Assembly (NCBI GenBank): GCA_027924585.1
Contig: BSBM01000870.1
Coordinates: 2,604,001-2,668,000, forward strand
Direction of reading: 5' to 3'
DNA length: 64,000 nucleotides
DNA from: Larix kaempferi
Taxonomy: Eukaryota > Streptophyta > Pinopsida > Pinales > Pinaceae
Positions 34,702 to 45,130 of the stretch are shown here, one piece after another; positions within the stretch are counted from its first letter, which is position 1; each line of letters opens with the position of its first letter. The position numbers and the translations under genes are program-made. Below the pieces are notes generated by a model. It had not been told where the DNA came from. It searched no databases and saw only the letters and a list, made by a program, of their open reading frames with translations.

Positions 34702-35808
34702 GCTCGGCAACTCTGGATCGACGATGCCCATTGTCAAGGGCAAGCGGCTCCTCAACCGCCACCCAACCCTCCACCACCTCAACATCAACCTTTGGTGATA
34801 CAAAACCCCTTTCCAAACCAAGGTGTAGTGAACACTCAGCCATTAGCTCCCCCTCAGGGCAACGTGCCACCACAACAGATCACTTATGCAGCCCCTGATC
34901 AACCCATGTTCGATTCAGGTACTCACCACTTATTGATGATGTCAACCTCCGATGCCAACCTCCAAACCTGTCAGAACCAATATGGCTCCACCTCTGAAGC
35001 CCCTCCCGCTGACAAGAACACTAACGTTCATCCCATAGATCAGACGTTACGTATACCTCCGGCTCCACTCGATAGCGCTTCTAAAGTGCCTCGCTTCCCA
35101 CTTCGTCGCATCAACAATAATCCCAATGCTCGTGCTGTGTTGAATTACAACATCATAGACGACTTAGCCCAGTCTCTTGCAGCCATGTCTACTTTAGAAG
35201 TCTTGAAAAACTGTCCTTCACAGCGCAAGACTTTTCTCTCTGCCATTGGCACCATTGACCCCAATGATTCACAACTGATGGCATTCGATTTGGACCAATC
35301 CGAACCATGCTTGCCTTCCACTTTAGCATTCCAAGTTTTTGTTTCCGTTCGGAATCTTGTCATCCATCGGTGCATTATCGATGAAGGGGCCTCTACATGC
35401 GTTATGTCCACATTCATTTGGCAGAATTTGGGATCCCCTACTTTCCAGCAGTCCACCACTGCATTGCGAGCCTATGAAGGCCGTTTAGCTCAACCCCAAG
35501 GTCTTTTAGCTAATGTCCCCATCCAGCTGGAGGGTAAAACCGTGCTCATTGACATTGAGGTCATCAATGCCCAACTCGATTATAACCTCTTACTTGGCCG
35601 CAGCTACATGTATGCCATGCGGGCGGTGGCCTCATCCATTTTTCATACTATGATGTTCCCCCATGAGGGACGCGTGGTCAAGGTCGACCAACTCACCTAT
35701 TACGATCGCCAGGCCCGCGCTGCACCCGAAAATGTTCTCCCTATGGTTGAACAACCTATTTGTGGTGAAACTACCTCGTTTGTGTCCTCAGTGGGACCCG
35801 GACTTTAA
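34702..35808 (+). pseudogene. Protease-like region of the 12.7 kb element
   Basis: Same frame as Gag. A Pro/Gln-rich linker is followed by a segment ending KVPRFPLRRINNN, then a retropepsin-like fold: FQVFVSVRNLVIHRCIID, active-site DEG at 35380-35388, and a second half with IPIQLEGKTV-like spacing, IDIEVINAQLDYNLLLGRSY (the hydrophobic-hydrophobic-Gly flap end). The usual active-site triad is D(S/T)G; here the second residue is Glu. The frame ends in TAA at 35806-35808. Whether DEG is ancestral in this lineage or a mutation cannot be told from one copy. Confidence 0.75.
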
Positions 35809-37407
35809 TCCGACACGTCGATGACTTCTACATTCCAATCCATTCCACCACCGTAACCGGAGACACACGTTGCTAACCTCTGTACACTTTCCCACAATAC
35901 ACAAACACCCAACAATCAGCCACCCTTGTTCCCTAAACCACCATTGGTCCCTAGTCACATTGGGGTTACACCCATCCACACAATCCCCTTTCTATTCCCT
36001 CCCTCGGGCGTAGTAAGCGCTCCGGTTATGGCTACCCTTAGCCTCTCCGGTTTAACCCTGGGATTACCTGTGTGGTATATTTCACCTCCCGTGCCCCCGC
36101 TGACACCAAATGTCATCCTGCAACCGGTGCAACCCATTGTCACTTCTACCCAACCAGCTCCCGGTATCACTACTCCTTCGTCATCGACGAATCCCCCTCC
36201 ACTCATCAGGCCCACTGGGGGCAGAGGCCCACAACCATACACTGCGGTACCCCCACCCAAGGCAGTTAAACCTCTCCCTGTATTTCGTGCTCCTCCAAAA
36301 TGCTCGTTGTGTGATGAGTTAGGCCATCCAACCCATTAGTGTCCACAGTTACTTGCATTACAGGAACACATGCAAATGCTTGATGATGACCCCAACATCC
36401 CGGTTGTCAAAATCGACTCAAACCCCATTCCTCATGACAAATCACTGCATACCAACCACCCATGTGCGATATGCAGTATTTACGGCCACTACTCACATCA
36501 CTGTCCTGATATCCCAGATTACAGAGCAGCTCTCTATGAGATGAATAATTTGGATCTTGAGACGGTGCCCCCTACTATAGAGGAGATCTACCCTCCCGCA
36601 TCATCCTCATCCGGAGAGATTAACACCATTTATATGATCTCTTCGACTACCCAAACCTCATCAAAAGACTGTACCACTCACAGCTTCTGCAATAATGAAG
36701 AGATTCTCGAGGCTCCTGCTGCTCCTGATGCCTCTCAGGAAAATAACATGGCCAATATTTCTCCCGTCATCCACATCGACATCTCTGACCCATCTGATGA
36801 CCTTCATACCATTACGTTAGGAGCCTCCCACACTGAGCATCAAGTTGGAGAATACAAAAAATTGTTCAAAGAATTCACTGATGTCTTTACTTGGTCAGAT
36901 ACCGAAATGCCTGGCCTTGACCCCACCATTTATACAATCTCCACTAGATACCCTTTTGTCTGGTCGACCCCTTCCATTGATCCCATTCGCACACATGATC
37001 CATTTTGCTACGTCGGTTTCACTGATGGTGCAAGCCATTGGTCCCCCAATCTGGCCTCTGCAGCTTGGGTAATATATTCCCCTTCACATGAGTTGATCCA
37101 CATCGACGGAGTGTGTTTAGGTGCTGCCACCAATAACCAAGTTGAATACGACGCCGTGACCGGTCTCTTGGCCGCAACTCTCCAATTGAGCATACGTCAC
37201 CTTAACGTTTTCCTGGACTCACAACTCCTTGTTTCCCAGCTCAACAATGATTACCAGGTACGTGATCCCTGTCTATTCAAAAAAAATTTGCGCACTAAAC
37301 AAATGATTCGACAGTTTGAATCCATTTCATTCACACATGTCCCAAGAAACCTCAATAGTGTTGCAGACCATATGGCCAACAATATACTTGATTGGCACAC
37401 CAATTAA
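35809..37407 (+). pseudogene. Linker with two CCHC knuckles, RT stub and RNase H
   Basis: Same frame again, with stops near 35853 and at 36337. A Pro-rich linker carries two more CCHC knuckles: one at 36301-36342 (CSLCDELGH, interrupted by TAG) and an intact one at 36463-36504 (CAICSIYGHYSHHC). About 36835-36935 encodes the usual lead-in to gypsy RT (FTDVFTWSDTEMPGLDP). The RT body is then missing and an RNase H follows directly: D at 37024 (GFTDGAS), E at 37144 (NNQVEYDA), D at 37216 (VFLDSQLL) and D at 37366 (SVADHMAN). All four catalytic acids are present, and the style matches the plant/archaeal-type RNase H that Tat elements carry after their normal one. The ORF ends at 37407 with no integrase after it. 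Confidence 0.85.
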
Positions 37408-37423
37408 ATCATTTCATAAAGAA

Positions 37424-37648
37424 AATGCATCCACGTGCATAACATGTGCCTCCACAGGCATATACCAAAACAAAATGTGCATCCACGTGCATAACATGTC
37501 CCTCCACGGGCATAAAAAAAAAACAAAAAAAAAAATCATCAAAATTTTGCATCCACGTGCATAACATGTGCCTCCACGAGCATACAGAAAATCAATCATG
37601 CCTCCACGGGCAAACATAAAAGACAACAAGTGCATCCATGTGCATACA
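37424..37648 (+). repeat. Repeat of GCATCCACGTGCATAACATG units
   Basis: Three full units (about 37427, 37477 and 37548) and partial ones pair GCATCCACGTGCATAACATG with TG(C/T)CCTCCACGGGCATA, separated by A-rich spacers. The core contains a CACGTG palindrome (G-box sequence). Confidence 0.85.
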
Positions 37649-37649
37649 C

Positions 37650-37652
<3 letters not shown>

Positions 37653-37692
<40 letters not shown>
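37653..37692. repeat. (TA)n simple repeat
   Basis: A pure TA run of about 20 units. Confidence 0.95.
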
Positions 37693-37698
<6 letters not shown>

Positions 37699-37814
37699 CG
37701 TATAGTCAAAACATGTCATAGGTGCCCTCAACACCCAATATACAAAAATACAACAGCCGTACAAAAAGAGCTTCCCCATATGCTCATCAGCATTTGGGGG
37801 CAAATACATATCAT

Positions 37815-39205
37815 CTACTCATCACGGTCCTCTGGCGCCTCCTCCGCTGGCCCCGCCGGATCATGGCGAGCCCGAACTCTCCACTCTGCTGGCCCCACTG
37901 GATCATCCCATAGATGGATCCTCCTCTCAGCCGGCCCTGCCGGGTCATCCCGAACACCATCCCGGTGCTCTGCCATAAAAACCGTTGTCCTCAACAAGAT
38001 CGACCGCCAATCACGCGATGCACCAAAGCAACGTTCCACGATGTCCCGGTCCAAGTCTCTCCAGCCATCCTCGGGGAGTCCAGCTAGAATCATGTCAAAT
38101 GTCTGTCTGACACCCTCTATGGCATCATCTCGAGGGCCAACCCCTCGCCCACGACCCGCAAATCGTCCACCACGTGGAGGAGGTTGAGCAACCACCATCG
38201 CCCGCCCCTAACGAGCCACGTAGTCGACCGGTGGTAAAGGACCAACATCTGCACAATGCAAGTAAACCATCATATACATATCTAACTATAATCATAAACA
38301 AATCACATGATATAGTATAAAACAAACCACAAAACATATCGTCTAAACCCCAGGCCTGTCCCTGGGCTCGAGGCATCTCTGGGTCGCCTCGATAGTCCAT
38401 GCCAGCATATGGGTAATCCTCAATCACTAGGGGCATCTGTTCCCACTGCTCATATACCTCCTCCGTAAAAAACCCACGGACACCACCACCGCCATGAGGC
38501 ATCATATGCCCCCACCGCACCATGCGCGGATCGCTCATTAGACCATCACAAATGGGCACCCGTGGTCGCAAGGTCGGCACCTGCTCGAAGAAAAAACAAC
38601 ATAGAAAAGAGGCATAATAGAACTCTACTCCCTCTCGACTGACCTTGTCTAGATCTCTCCGGACACCAGCCAAAAACATCTGACCCCATGCATAATAGGT
38701 CCCCCGAAGCACAGAGTCCACCATCATCGTTTGTCCCCCTGACAAACGATGTGGCGCTGCAGTACCCAATACACGCAGAACACAAGCCCCAACAGCCCGC
38801 ATATCCCACTCCCGTAGTGATCGCAGACTCAAAGCGTTGTTCTGCAAAATGGCCCCATCAACACAAAAGGTCTGCAGCAAATCCTCCATATCAACACCTG
38901 GTGGGATCCTCGGCAGAAGATCTCCCACCTCCCCTAAACGAGGCAACCCAGTGAGAAAATATACGTCTGTGAGGGTGATCTCCAACCTCTGTCCCCCAAT
39001 AATAAAAGAACCCTCCGCAAGCACCCACCAACTCACCAACTTGTTCAGGAGCCGTCTCACTGAATGCATCGGTGGGATCTGAGCGAACTTCAAGAGTCCA
39101 CTCACCGCTAGAGTCTACCGGACCCCCGGATCAGTCTGAATCCTCTACATCAGATCATCATCTATCTCTCGCTCTCGCCATGAATTCAACGGTCTCCTCA
39201 ACATC
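37815..39205 (-). pseudogene. Antisense plant mobile domain (PMD) gene, multi-exon, with stops
   Basis: On the minus strand a main exon from 39205 (acceptor TTTTTTGGCAG) opens with ATG at 39204. It reads through two TAG codons (39147, 39117) and continues to about 38325. It carries the PMD signature: SGLLKFAQIPPM, VSWWVLAEGSF, LEITLTDVYFLTGLP, then VLGTAAPHRLSG and YYASFLCCFFFE. A short intron of about 75-100 bases ends at acceptor TTGTGCAG (38249-38250). The last exon (38248-37815) has a TAG at about 38209. It then encodes a Gly/Arg-rich stretch (PPPRGGRFAGRGRG) and a tail with three DDPAGPAE-like repeats. PMD proteins (MAIN/MAIL1 family) act in nuclear gene and transposon silencing, and PMD genes are known to ride in transposons. 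This copy is probably inactive unless it starts at 39069 (MHSV) and splices past the last stop. Confidence 0.8.
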
Positions 39206-39557
39206 CTGCCAAAAAATAGAAGAAATTTTTAGCCCCAGCAAAAAAAAATTTGCAAAAAATACCATCGCGGCTTCTTCATCAAAAGCCGTGATGAACATCG
39301 CGGGTATTGGCCAGACAGTCGCGATAAACATCGCGACTATCTCCCATGAACTCGCGATGAACATCGCGGGTTCCAACCTTAAAGTCACGATGAACATTGT
39401 GACTGTCAGCCTAAAACCCGCGAGGTTCATTGCGGGAAGAGACCTGAAACCCGCGATATTCCACGTTGGAAGGTCAACGTGGAATTTCACGGCCTTCGGG
39501 GGCCCGCCGCCAACCAAAAAAGACTTAATTGAAAAGGCTAAGGAAAATAGAATTACC
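39206..39557 (-). other. Probable first intron and exon 1 edge of the antisense PMD gene
   Basis: Between donor CAG/GTAATT (exon ends at 39557) and acceptor at 39206-39207 lies an intron of about 350 bases filled by the CpG-rich CATCGCG minisatellite. The model is inferred from splice consensus only. Confidence 0.45.
39262..39465. repeat. CpG-rich minisatellite with CATCGCG core, 3' copy
   Basis: About five to six units of about 36-40 bases, such as AACATCGCGACTATCTCCCA followed by TGAACTCGCGATG; some units show CpG-to-TpG change. The core matches the leader array at 31135-31385. Confidence 0.8.
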
Positions 39558-39670
39558 TGAAACTCGCAGAATCAAAAACCAACGGTGAAATCTATCGGAA
39601 ATCAAGAAATAGCTCTGACTGCTCCGCCAAACTCGCACGTAACAATGACACGTCATATGGGCCCCACGCC

Positions 39671-39680
39671 CTATTTATAG
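39671..39680 (-). promoter_or_regulatory. TATA box for the antisense PMD gene
   Basis: The minus strand reads CTATAAATAG, a strong plant TATA box. It lies about 110 bases upstream of the predicted first donor. ACGT-containing words (ATGACGTGTCA, TTACGTGC) follow shortly downstream. Promoter function is inferred. Confidence 0.5.
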
Positions 39681-39799
39681 AAATTCCACCATTTTTCAAA
39701 CAACCTTTGCGGTATCATACGAAGTCCATTTTTCAAACCATTGGTACCGTTGGAATCAACACAGCGAGAACTTCATGATAGATCTTTCCTTTTCATGTT

Positions 39800-40400
39800 T
39801 TCATCAGGTCCATTTTTTGACCATTTTTGGCCCCCCCTCGTGGCCTCGGTTTGCGTGCCACATCGATCGTCGTCTATTTTTAGCGAGTCTTATATAGCCG
39901 GATTCAGTTTTCCGCGCTCGTGATGATGCTTGAGATCATTTCTCGCTCTCACGCCCAGATTTTTTGGGCATTTTTCCCATGCCCCGTTGTCGCCTCGGTT
40001 TGCGTGCCACATCGGCCATCGTCCGTTTTTGACATGCCTTATATCACCGGATTCAGTTTTTTGTGCTCGTGATGATGCTTGAGATTATTTCTTGCTCTCA
40101 CGCCCAATTTTTTTTTTGAGCATTTTTTCCCATGCCCCCCTCGTCACCTCAGTTTGCGTGCCACATCGGCCGTCGTCCGTTTTTGACGAACCTTATATCA
40201 CCGAATCCAATTTTTCGCGCTCGTGATGATGCTTGAGATCATTTCTCACTCTCACATCCATATTTTTTGGGCATTTTTCCCATGACCCCTCATTGCCTCG
40301 GTTTGTGTGCCACATTGGCCGTTGCCCCCTTTTTAGCAATCTTTATGTCACCGGATTCATTTTTCCGCACTCATGATGATGCTTGAGACCTTTTCTCGCT
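39800..40400 (+). repeat. Four tandem units of about 150 bp
   Basis: CCTC(G/A)GTTTG(C/T)GTGCCACAT starts at 39844, 39993, 40147 and 40296 (periods 149, 154, 149). Each unit also has TCACCGGATTCA and CTCGTGATGATGCTTGAGA. Confidence 0.92.
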
Positions 40401-42212
40401 ATAATCAATCCCTTTTTGTTCGGTATAATTTTACCCCTTTTTTGGGCCGAGCAATCCCTTTTACGAAAAAGGTACTTAGGGAGTTTCTGTTAAGCTCTTT
40501 TTTGACTCCTAAAACAATGAAAAGATCGCCGAGCAACCTTGCTTCCTTTCATGCTCGCTAAACGTATCTGAAAGGGAGTCTACCTGGTATAAGTTTACCC
40601 CTTTTTCGGACCTTGTAGACTAATTACGAAAAAGGAATACTCTAGTCACATCGGCTAGAAGAGTTCTCCATCTGCATCATTTTATGCTTTTTCGGGCCTT
40701 GGAGACTAACTTACGAAAAAGAACACCAATGGAGTCCACTTACCGCTTTCAGACTCTCTAAACATGAAAGCGACCATTAGCAATCACCATCCTGGGCTTG
40801 TAAAACCAACAGGACAGTAGTCATAACCACTGCAGATTCCTCTTATCGTTTTCAGACTCCTTAAAAATGAAAGCACCAATGAGCACGAACAGTCCTGGGC
40901 TCACAAAATCCACAGGACAGTACCATTTTAGAGCACACTTTTATCCCTTCTTGGAGCTCATTAAAACTATGAAGAAGGACCCAATGGTGCTTCTCGGTGC
41001 CACAACAGATCACATCTACTCATATAGCAGCTTCCCCAGTTTGGTCACCTTTGTTCAGAGTATTCTGTAGTATGTCACCCTGAGAACCCCTCGACAGCAC
41101 CCATCAGCTTGACCCCCCCAGAGTCAATACATACCCTTCAGTCCTTAAAAGAAATGATACCCACACCTACAAGTCAGTTCCCTACGCTGCCAGGTCAACC
41201 ATGTCATCATGCTCTGAACAAAGGAAGGTTGAGTCTACCCACTCTATGACCCCAGTTACTTCCCATCCCCACAAGTATGTCAGTCCTACCACCAGTACTA
41301 CCACACTTCAGTTCTACACCTCGTGCTCCTATCAAGGAAACATCATTACCTGTTTAGTTGCTGGTCTCCCTCTGTCGATGACAACCAAATTTATTCCAGA
41401 GATAGACCTAGAGGTCCCTGTGTCTTGGACTCATCACCATTTACGATGAGTGCCTACGAATCATTTCGAGAAGAGTCCTCAGTGCTTCTCCCGATGGTTG
41501 TTTCTCACATGCTCGACTTCAATACCTTGATCGCATCATTGAGACTCGCACAGGGTATTGGTCCGTTCAGTTATTTGTTCAAGACCTCGGATAACTCCTG
41601 ACTCTTCCACATGTGAGAGTCTACTTATGGAAATAACTAGTTACATTTTTTCTATAGATATCCGGGTTGCGCATGGAGACAGTATTCAGATGTACCTCAG
41701 TTTTATACTCCCTCAAAGTATATAGTTACATATACTTCCTGGAGATGGCTCACAGTCATTGAGTCCTTACAGATGTTGGACACCTTCAGTTTCGGCAGTT
41801 CATCAACCCTTCTGAGACCTTCGTCAGAACGGTTGTTTCTCTTTTCCAGTGTATCAGTTATTCAGATCAGCCATGTTATGATCATGAGTACATCCCAAAA
41901 TGATGTCCCCTCTAGGCCATTATGATGTACCAGTAGATTTTTTATGTATTTTCTCAGGTCCCCCTTATTGGGACTAATTGTTCATATATGTCTTGATACG
42001 AGCATTGGTATGCCCGCCTCGTCCATTATCAGGATTATTCCTCATTCATATTGAGGCCATGTAATATTTTTTTTTTTGCAGCTTCCAAGGGCCGCAAATC
42101 TAGTCTCCAATCGGTCTCTTCTCCTCCCCAAAACCCCAGAAAAAAGACAAAAGAACTATGATGTCTATCGGCCATATGATGAGCTCCTTCCCTCACACAT
42201 CAGGGGGCAATC
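40401..42212 (+). other. 3' non-coding region of the 12.7 kb element, ending in the PPT
   Basis: No coding region is recognised. Loose duplicates occur, for example two CCTGGGCT...ACAGGACAGTA segments near 40790 and 40890, and two ACGAAAAAG(G/A) segments near 40460-40720. The last bases (42202-42212, AGGGGGCAATC) form the polypurine tract before the 3' LTR. Confidence 0.6.
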
Positions 42213-42916
42213 TGTTAACACCTAAAAGTGCTCACTAGCTCATTTCCTTATTCACATGACCCATTTGTCCACTTTTTCCACCATTTGAGCCTCTAAAGCC
42301 AACAAAAGGTCACCAAAAGACCTTAATACACCCCTTTTCCCACTCAGAAAGATTATTTTTCCTAAAAAAGCATAAAAAACCCTCAAAAAGGGTCCAAAAT
42401 TCCCAAAAATATTAAAAAGGGAATAAAAATATTATTTTTATTCAAAAAAGGAAAAAGGAGGGAAAAGTACCTAAACCATGTTGGTCAATACCATTGGTTT
42501 CCACAAAACCACAATGGTATTCCCCACCACCAAAACCTATAAAAAGGTGGTAGGGGATCCTCATTTCACATCCATCCATATTCCTATCCTCATGCTGCCA
42601 AAATCTCCCTTGAGCTTTTGGCCATTGTAGCAACCTTGGAGAAAGGACCCTTTGGAGTTTGGAGCTGCTCATCCTTGGAGCTTCTCAACTATCTTCATCA
42701 ATCGGAGGTATTCTTATTGCAAGCACTTACTTGCCCCCATTTTCAATACAAAAATTATTTTTTATATTTCTTGTTCTTGTTTTTTAATTCAAAAATGCAC
42801 ATGCTAGTTTAGTTTAGATTTAGATTTAGTTTATTTTTTTTGCTTAATATTGAAACTGCTGCTACTAGTTAGCAAGTGCCCATTGCACTAAGCTTGGTTG
42901 CAAAACCAAGCCAACA
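42213..42916 (+). repeat. 3' LTR of the 12.7 kb element
   Basis: Aligned with 30198-30902; about 16 substitutions and one single-base gap by eye. TATA box at 42538-42544. Followed by target duplication CCAAT at 42917-42921. Confidence 0.95.
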
Positions 42917-43346
42917 CCAATAGAGACAAAAATATGTCTGAAAATTCCAAAAAGGATAAAAATTATGGTTTTCAAGTGAATTAGGTTATAAATAACAAAA
43001 AAATTATCTAGTAAATCCATAGCCAAACCCAAGGGATTTTTTTAAAGTAGAAAGGTGCATTTTTCTAAATCTTTACATGCATCTTGATTCTTGGTAATGA
43101 GAATGAGGAGACCTTTTTCCATGTTGTAATCTAGATTTTAATGTTCTTTAAGTGACTATTTATATGAGGAACTAATATCATGGAGTGTATTCTATGTTCT
43201 AATCTATATGAAAAACTACTTAGGTCTATATATTTTGAAGTTTTGGACAATGGGGCTCATTGTGCTCCTGATTGCGCCACTAAGTTTAGTTATATACATT
43301 TTACAACATTTTTTACTTGCACATAATTCAAAAATACAATAGTTAG
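42917..43346. other. Unassigned DNA, right flank of the 12.7 kb insertion
   Basis: Continuation of the DNA interrupted at 30197. No gene seen. Confidence 0.5.
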
Positions 43347-44045
43347 TGTTAGAAAATTATTACACCTAGGACCATATTCTCATGATGATAATTTGATTTC
43401 CAATGGTTCAAGCAAAGGTCAATGATGATTATCCAAGGTTGTTAGGCAATTAATGAGCAATTACACCACCTAGGCGCCCAATTCTGGTCAAACAGTCAGT
43501 AAGGTGCCCTCATTTATGGCCACCACCCTCATTTATTACCACTACTTACCTGAGGAGCACCCTTATCCCCTATTTTGTGGATATGAGTTTGACTTGAGGA
43601 ACACAAGCATTGAATGTGGTGATTTTTCCTCCTCTTTGGCACTTTTGGCCTATCCTAGGCCACCTATGTCACTCCACCAAATACTTCACCACTCATGTGA
43701 TACCATCACTAATGTCCTCCCATTCCATCCCAATGTTCATATTAGGAATTCATGATAGTTTGAAGTGATTTGGGAGACTATTGGTCAACCTAGGGGGGAT
43801 TGAGGCCCAATGTAAGCTACCCACTTGTAGCTCATTCTGATGCCTCCAAAGGCTCACGATTTTCCCCAAATGTAATATAATGGTGTCACAACTCATTTCT
43901 AGGTTGGATAGTAATAGAATAACCCGCTATTTGATCATTTGTGTGTATATTGTGCCTCTTTTACATTGTTTTCTTATATACTTAGTCAAATTATTGATTT
44001 TGAGGATATGTTTAGCTAATAGATCCTACTGTGATTTTAATTTCA
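43347..44045 (+). repeat. 5' LTR of the copia element
   Basis: Starts TGTTAG and ends TTTCA before the PBS. It aligns with 48514-49205 with frequent substitutions and small gaps. Confidence 0.9.
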
Positions 44046-44317
44046 AATGGTATCAGAGCTATTGGATCTTCTAGTCGAACCAGACTGCTTCAAAGGTGCA
44101 CCAGAAGCAATGGAGCAATCACATAAATCCTTGGGGCCATTTCCTTGAAGCCATTGCAGCAATCCTTTGGAGTATACCCAAGGTGTGATGCACTCCCGAA
44201 TGTGCCCTATATCAATGCAAGGTTCTAATTATCTAGTTGATATCCCCTCTTGAGTGATTGAGTGTTTTCATTGCAGGTTTACAGTGTTCTTTGACACCAA
44301 GTGCACAAGCTACAGAA

Positions 44318-45130
44318 TGGAGAAATCTCATGTCATCTTGCTCACTCCATTCAACTACTTTGAGTGGAAGTCCGAAATGATAATCTAGCTAAGATCCAAG
44401 GGTATCTTCAGTGTTACCATGGGGACTGAGAATGAGCCAATTTCTGCAGTAGAGAAGTCGAATTTCTTCAACAAAATGGATGAATCTTTTGGCATGCTTT
44501 GTATCAGCATCTCAAGAGACCTCTTGTTTCATATAGACAATATCACTACTCCAAATTAAGTGTGGATCAATATTGAGTCACTGTTTGGGAAGAATGATGA
44601 GTTGAGGGGCCACCTACTTGAGAATGAGTTGATCTCTCTAAGCCCAAGCAGTTTTGAGACCATCCAATACTTCTTCACCAATTTCAAATCCTTGGTCTTG
44701 CAGTTCAAGCCATGTGTCATTGACAAGAAGGATGAACAACTGGTGTTGTCCATACTTTCGAATTTGGGTCTTGAGTACTCTGTGTTTGTTTCAACATTCC
44801 ATTCCACCAAGCTCATTGTTTGAAACTGGAGGATTTCATCTTTGGAAGAATTCATGGAGATTCTTACACAAGAACAAGATAAGTTGGTCTAAATGGGTAC
44901 CATCAAGACATCAAAGGACCAAGTTCTTGCAGCTAGTGATTCAAAGCATCAAAGGGGAATAAAAAGGCCAAATTTTTGAAGCAGTAAGAGAAGAAGAAAG
45001 ACAAAGAGAAGCCCAGATATTCTGAAGGGTTTTCGAATCCTGGCAAGGAGAAAGGAAAGAAGAAGGAGAAAACCAAATGCACTTACTTTCATAAGGGTTG
45101 TCATCCTAAAAGTGCATGCATGAAGAATAC
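44318..45130 (+). pseudogene. gag: copia Gag
   Basis: From ATG 44318 (MEKSHVILLTPFNYFEWKSEM) the copia Gag pattern is clear: F-YFEWK near the start, then a UBN2-type region (SLSPSSFETIQYFFTNFKSL, about 44635-44695). Stops lie at about 44388, 44558 and 44821. The zinc knuckle near 45078-45120 reads C-T-Y-F-H-K-G-C-H, with the second Cys replaced by Phe. A frame change before the knuckle separates it from the first part. Confidence 0.82.

Larger units (their letters stand above)
30198..42916 (+). mobile_element. Complete 12.7 kb non-autonomous gypsy element with antisense PMD gene
   Basis: Bounded by LTRs of 705 and 704 bp with TGTTAAC...CCAACA ends, a PBS, a polypurine tract and a 5-bp target duplication. 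On the plus strand, internal coding runs Gag, CCHC knuckle, protease-like domain, Pro-rich linker with two more CCHC knuckles, the first codons of RT, then an RNase H (to 37407). The RT core and integrase are absent. A plant mobile domain gene lies on the minus strand at 37815-39680. Tandem repeats fill the leader and the 3' region. The LTRs differ at about 17 positions (roughly 2.4 percent by eye), so this insertion is older than the LARD. Sense ORFs carry several stops and at least one frameshift. The PBS and the RNase H type suggest the Tat/Ogre branch. Confidence 0.9.

Noticed and set aside
34192-34821. 209-codon minus-strand ORF
   Set aside because: Lies opposite the Gag and knuckle region and has no motif; shadow of the Pro/Gln-rich sense frame.
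39072-39560. 162-codon plus-strand ORF and 119-codon minus-strand ORF with NIA/FIA repeats
   Set aside because: Both translate the CATCGCG repeat in the intron of the antisense gene; no domain.
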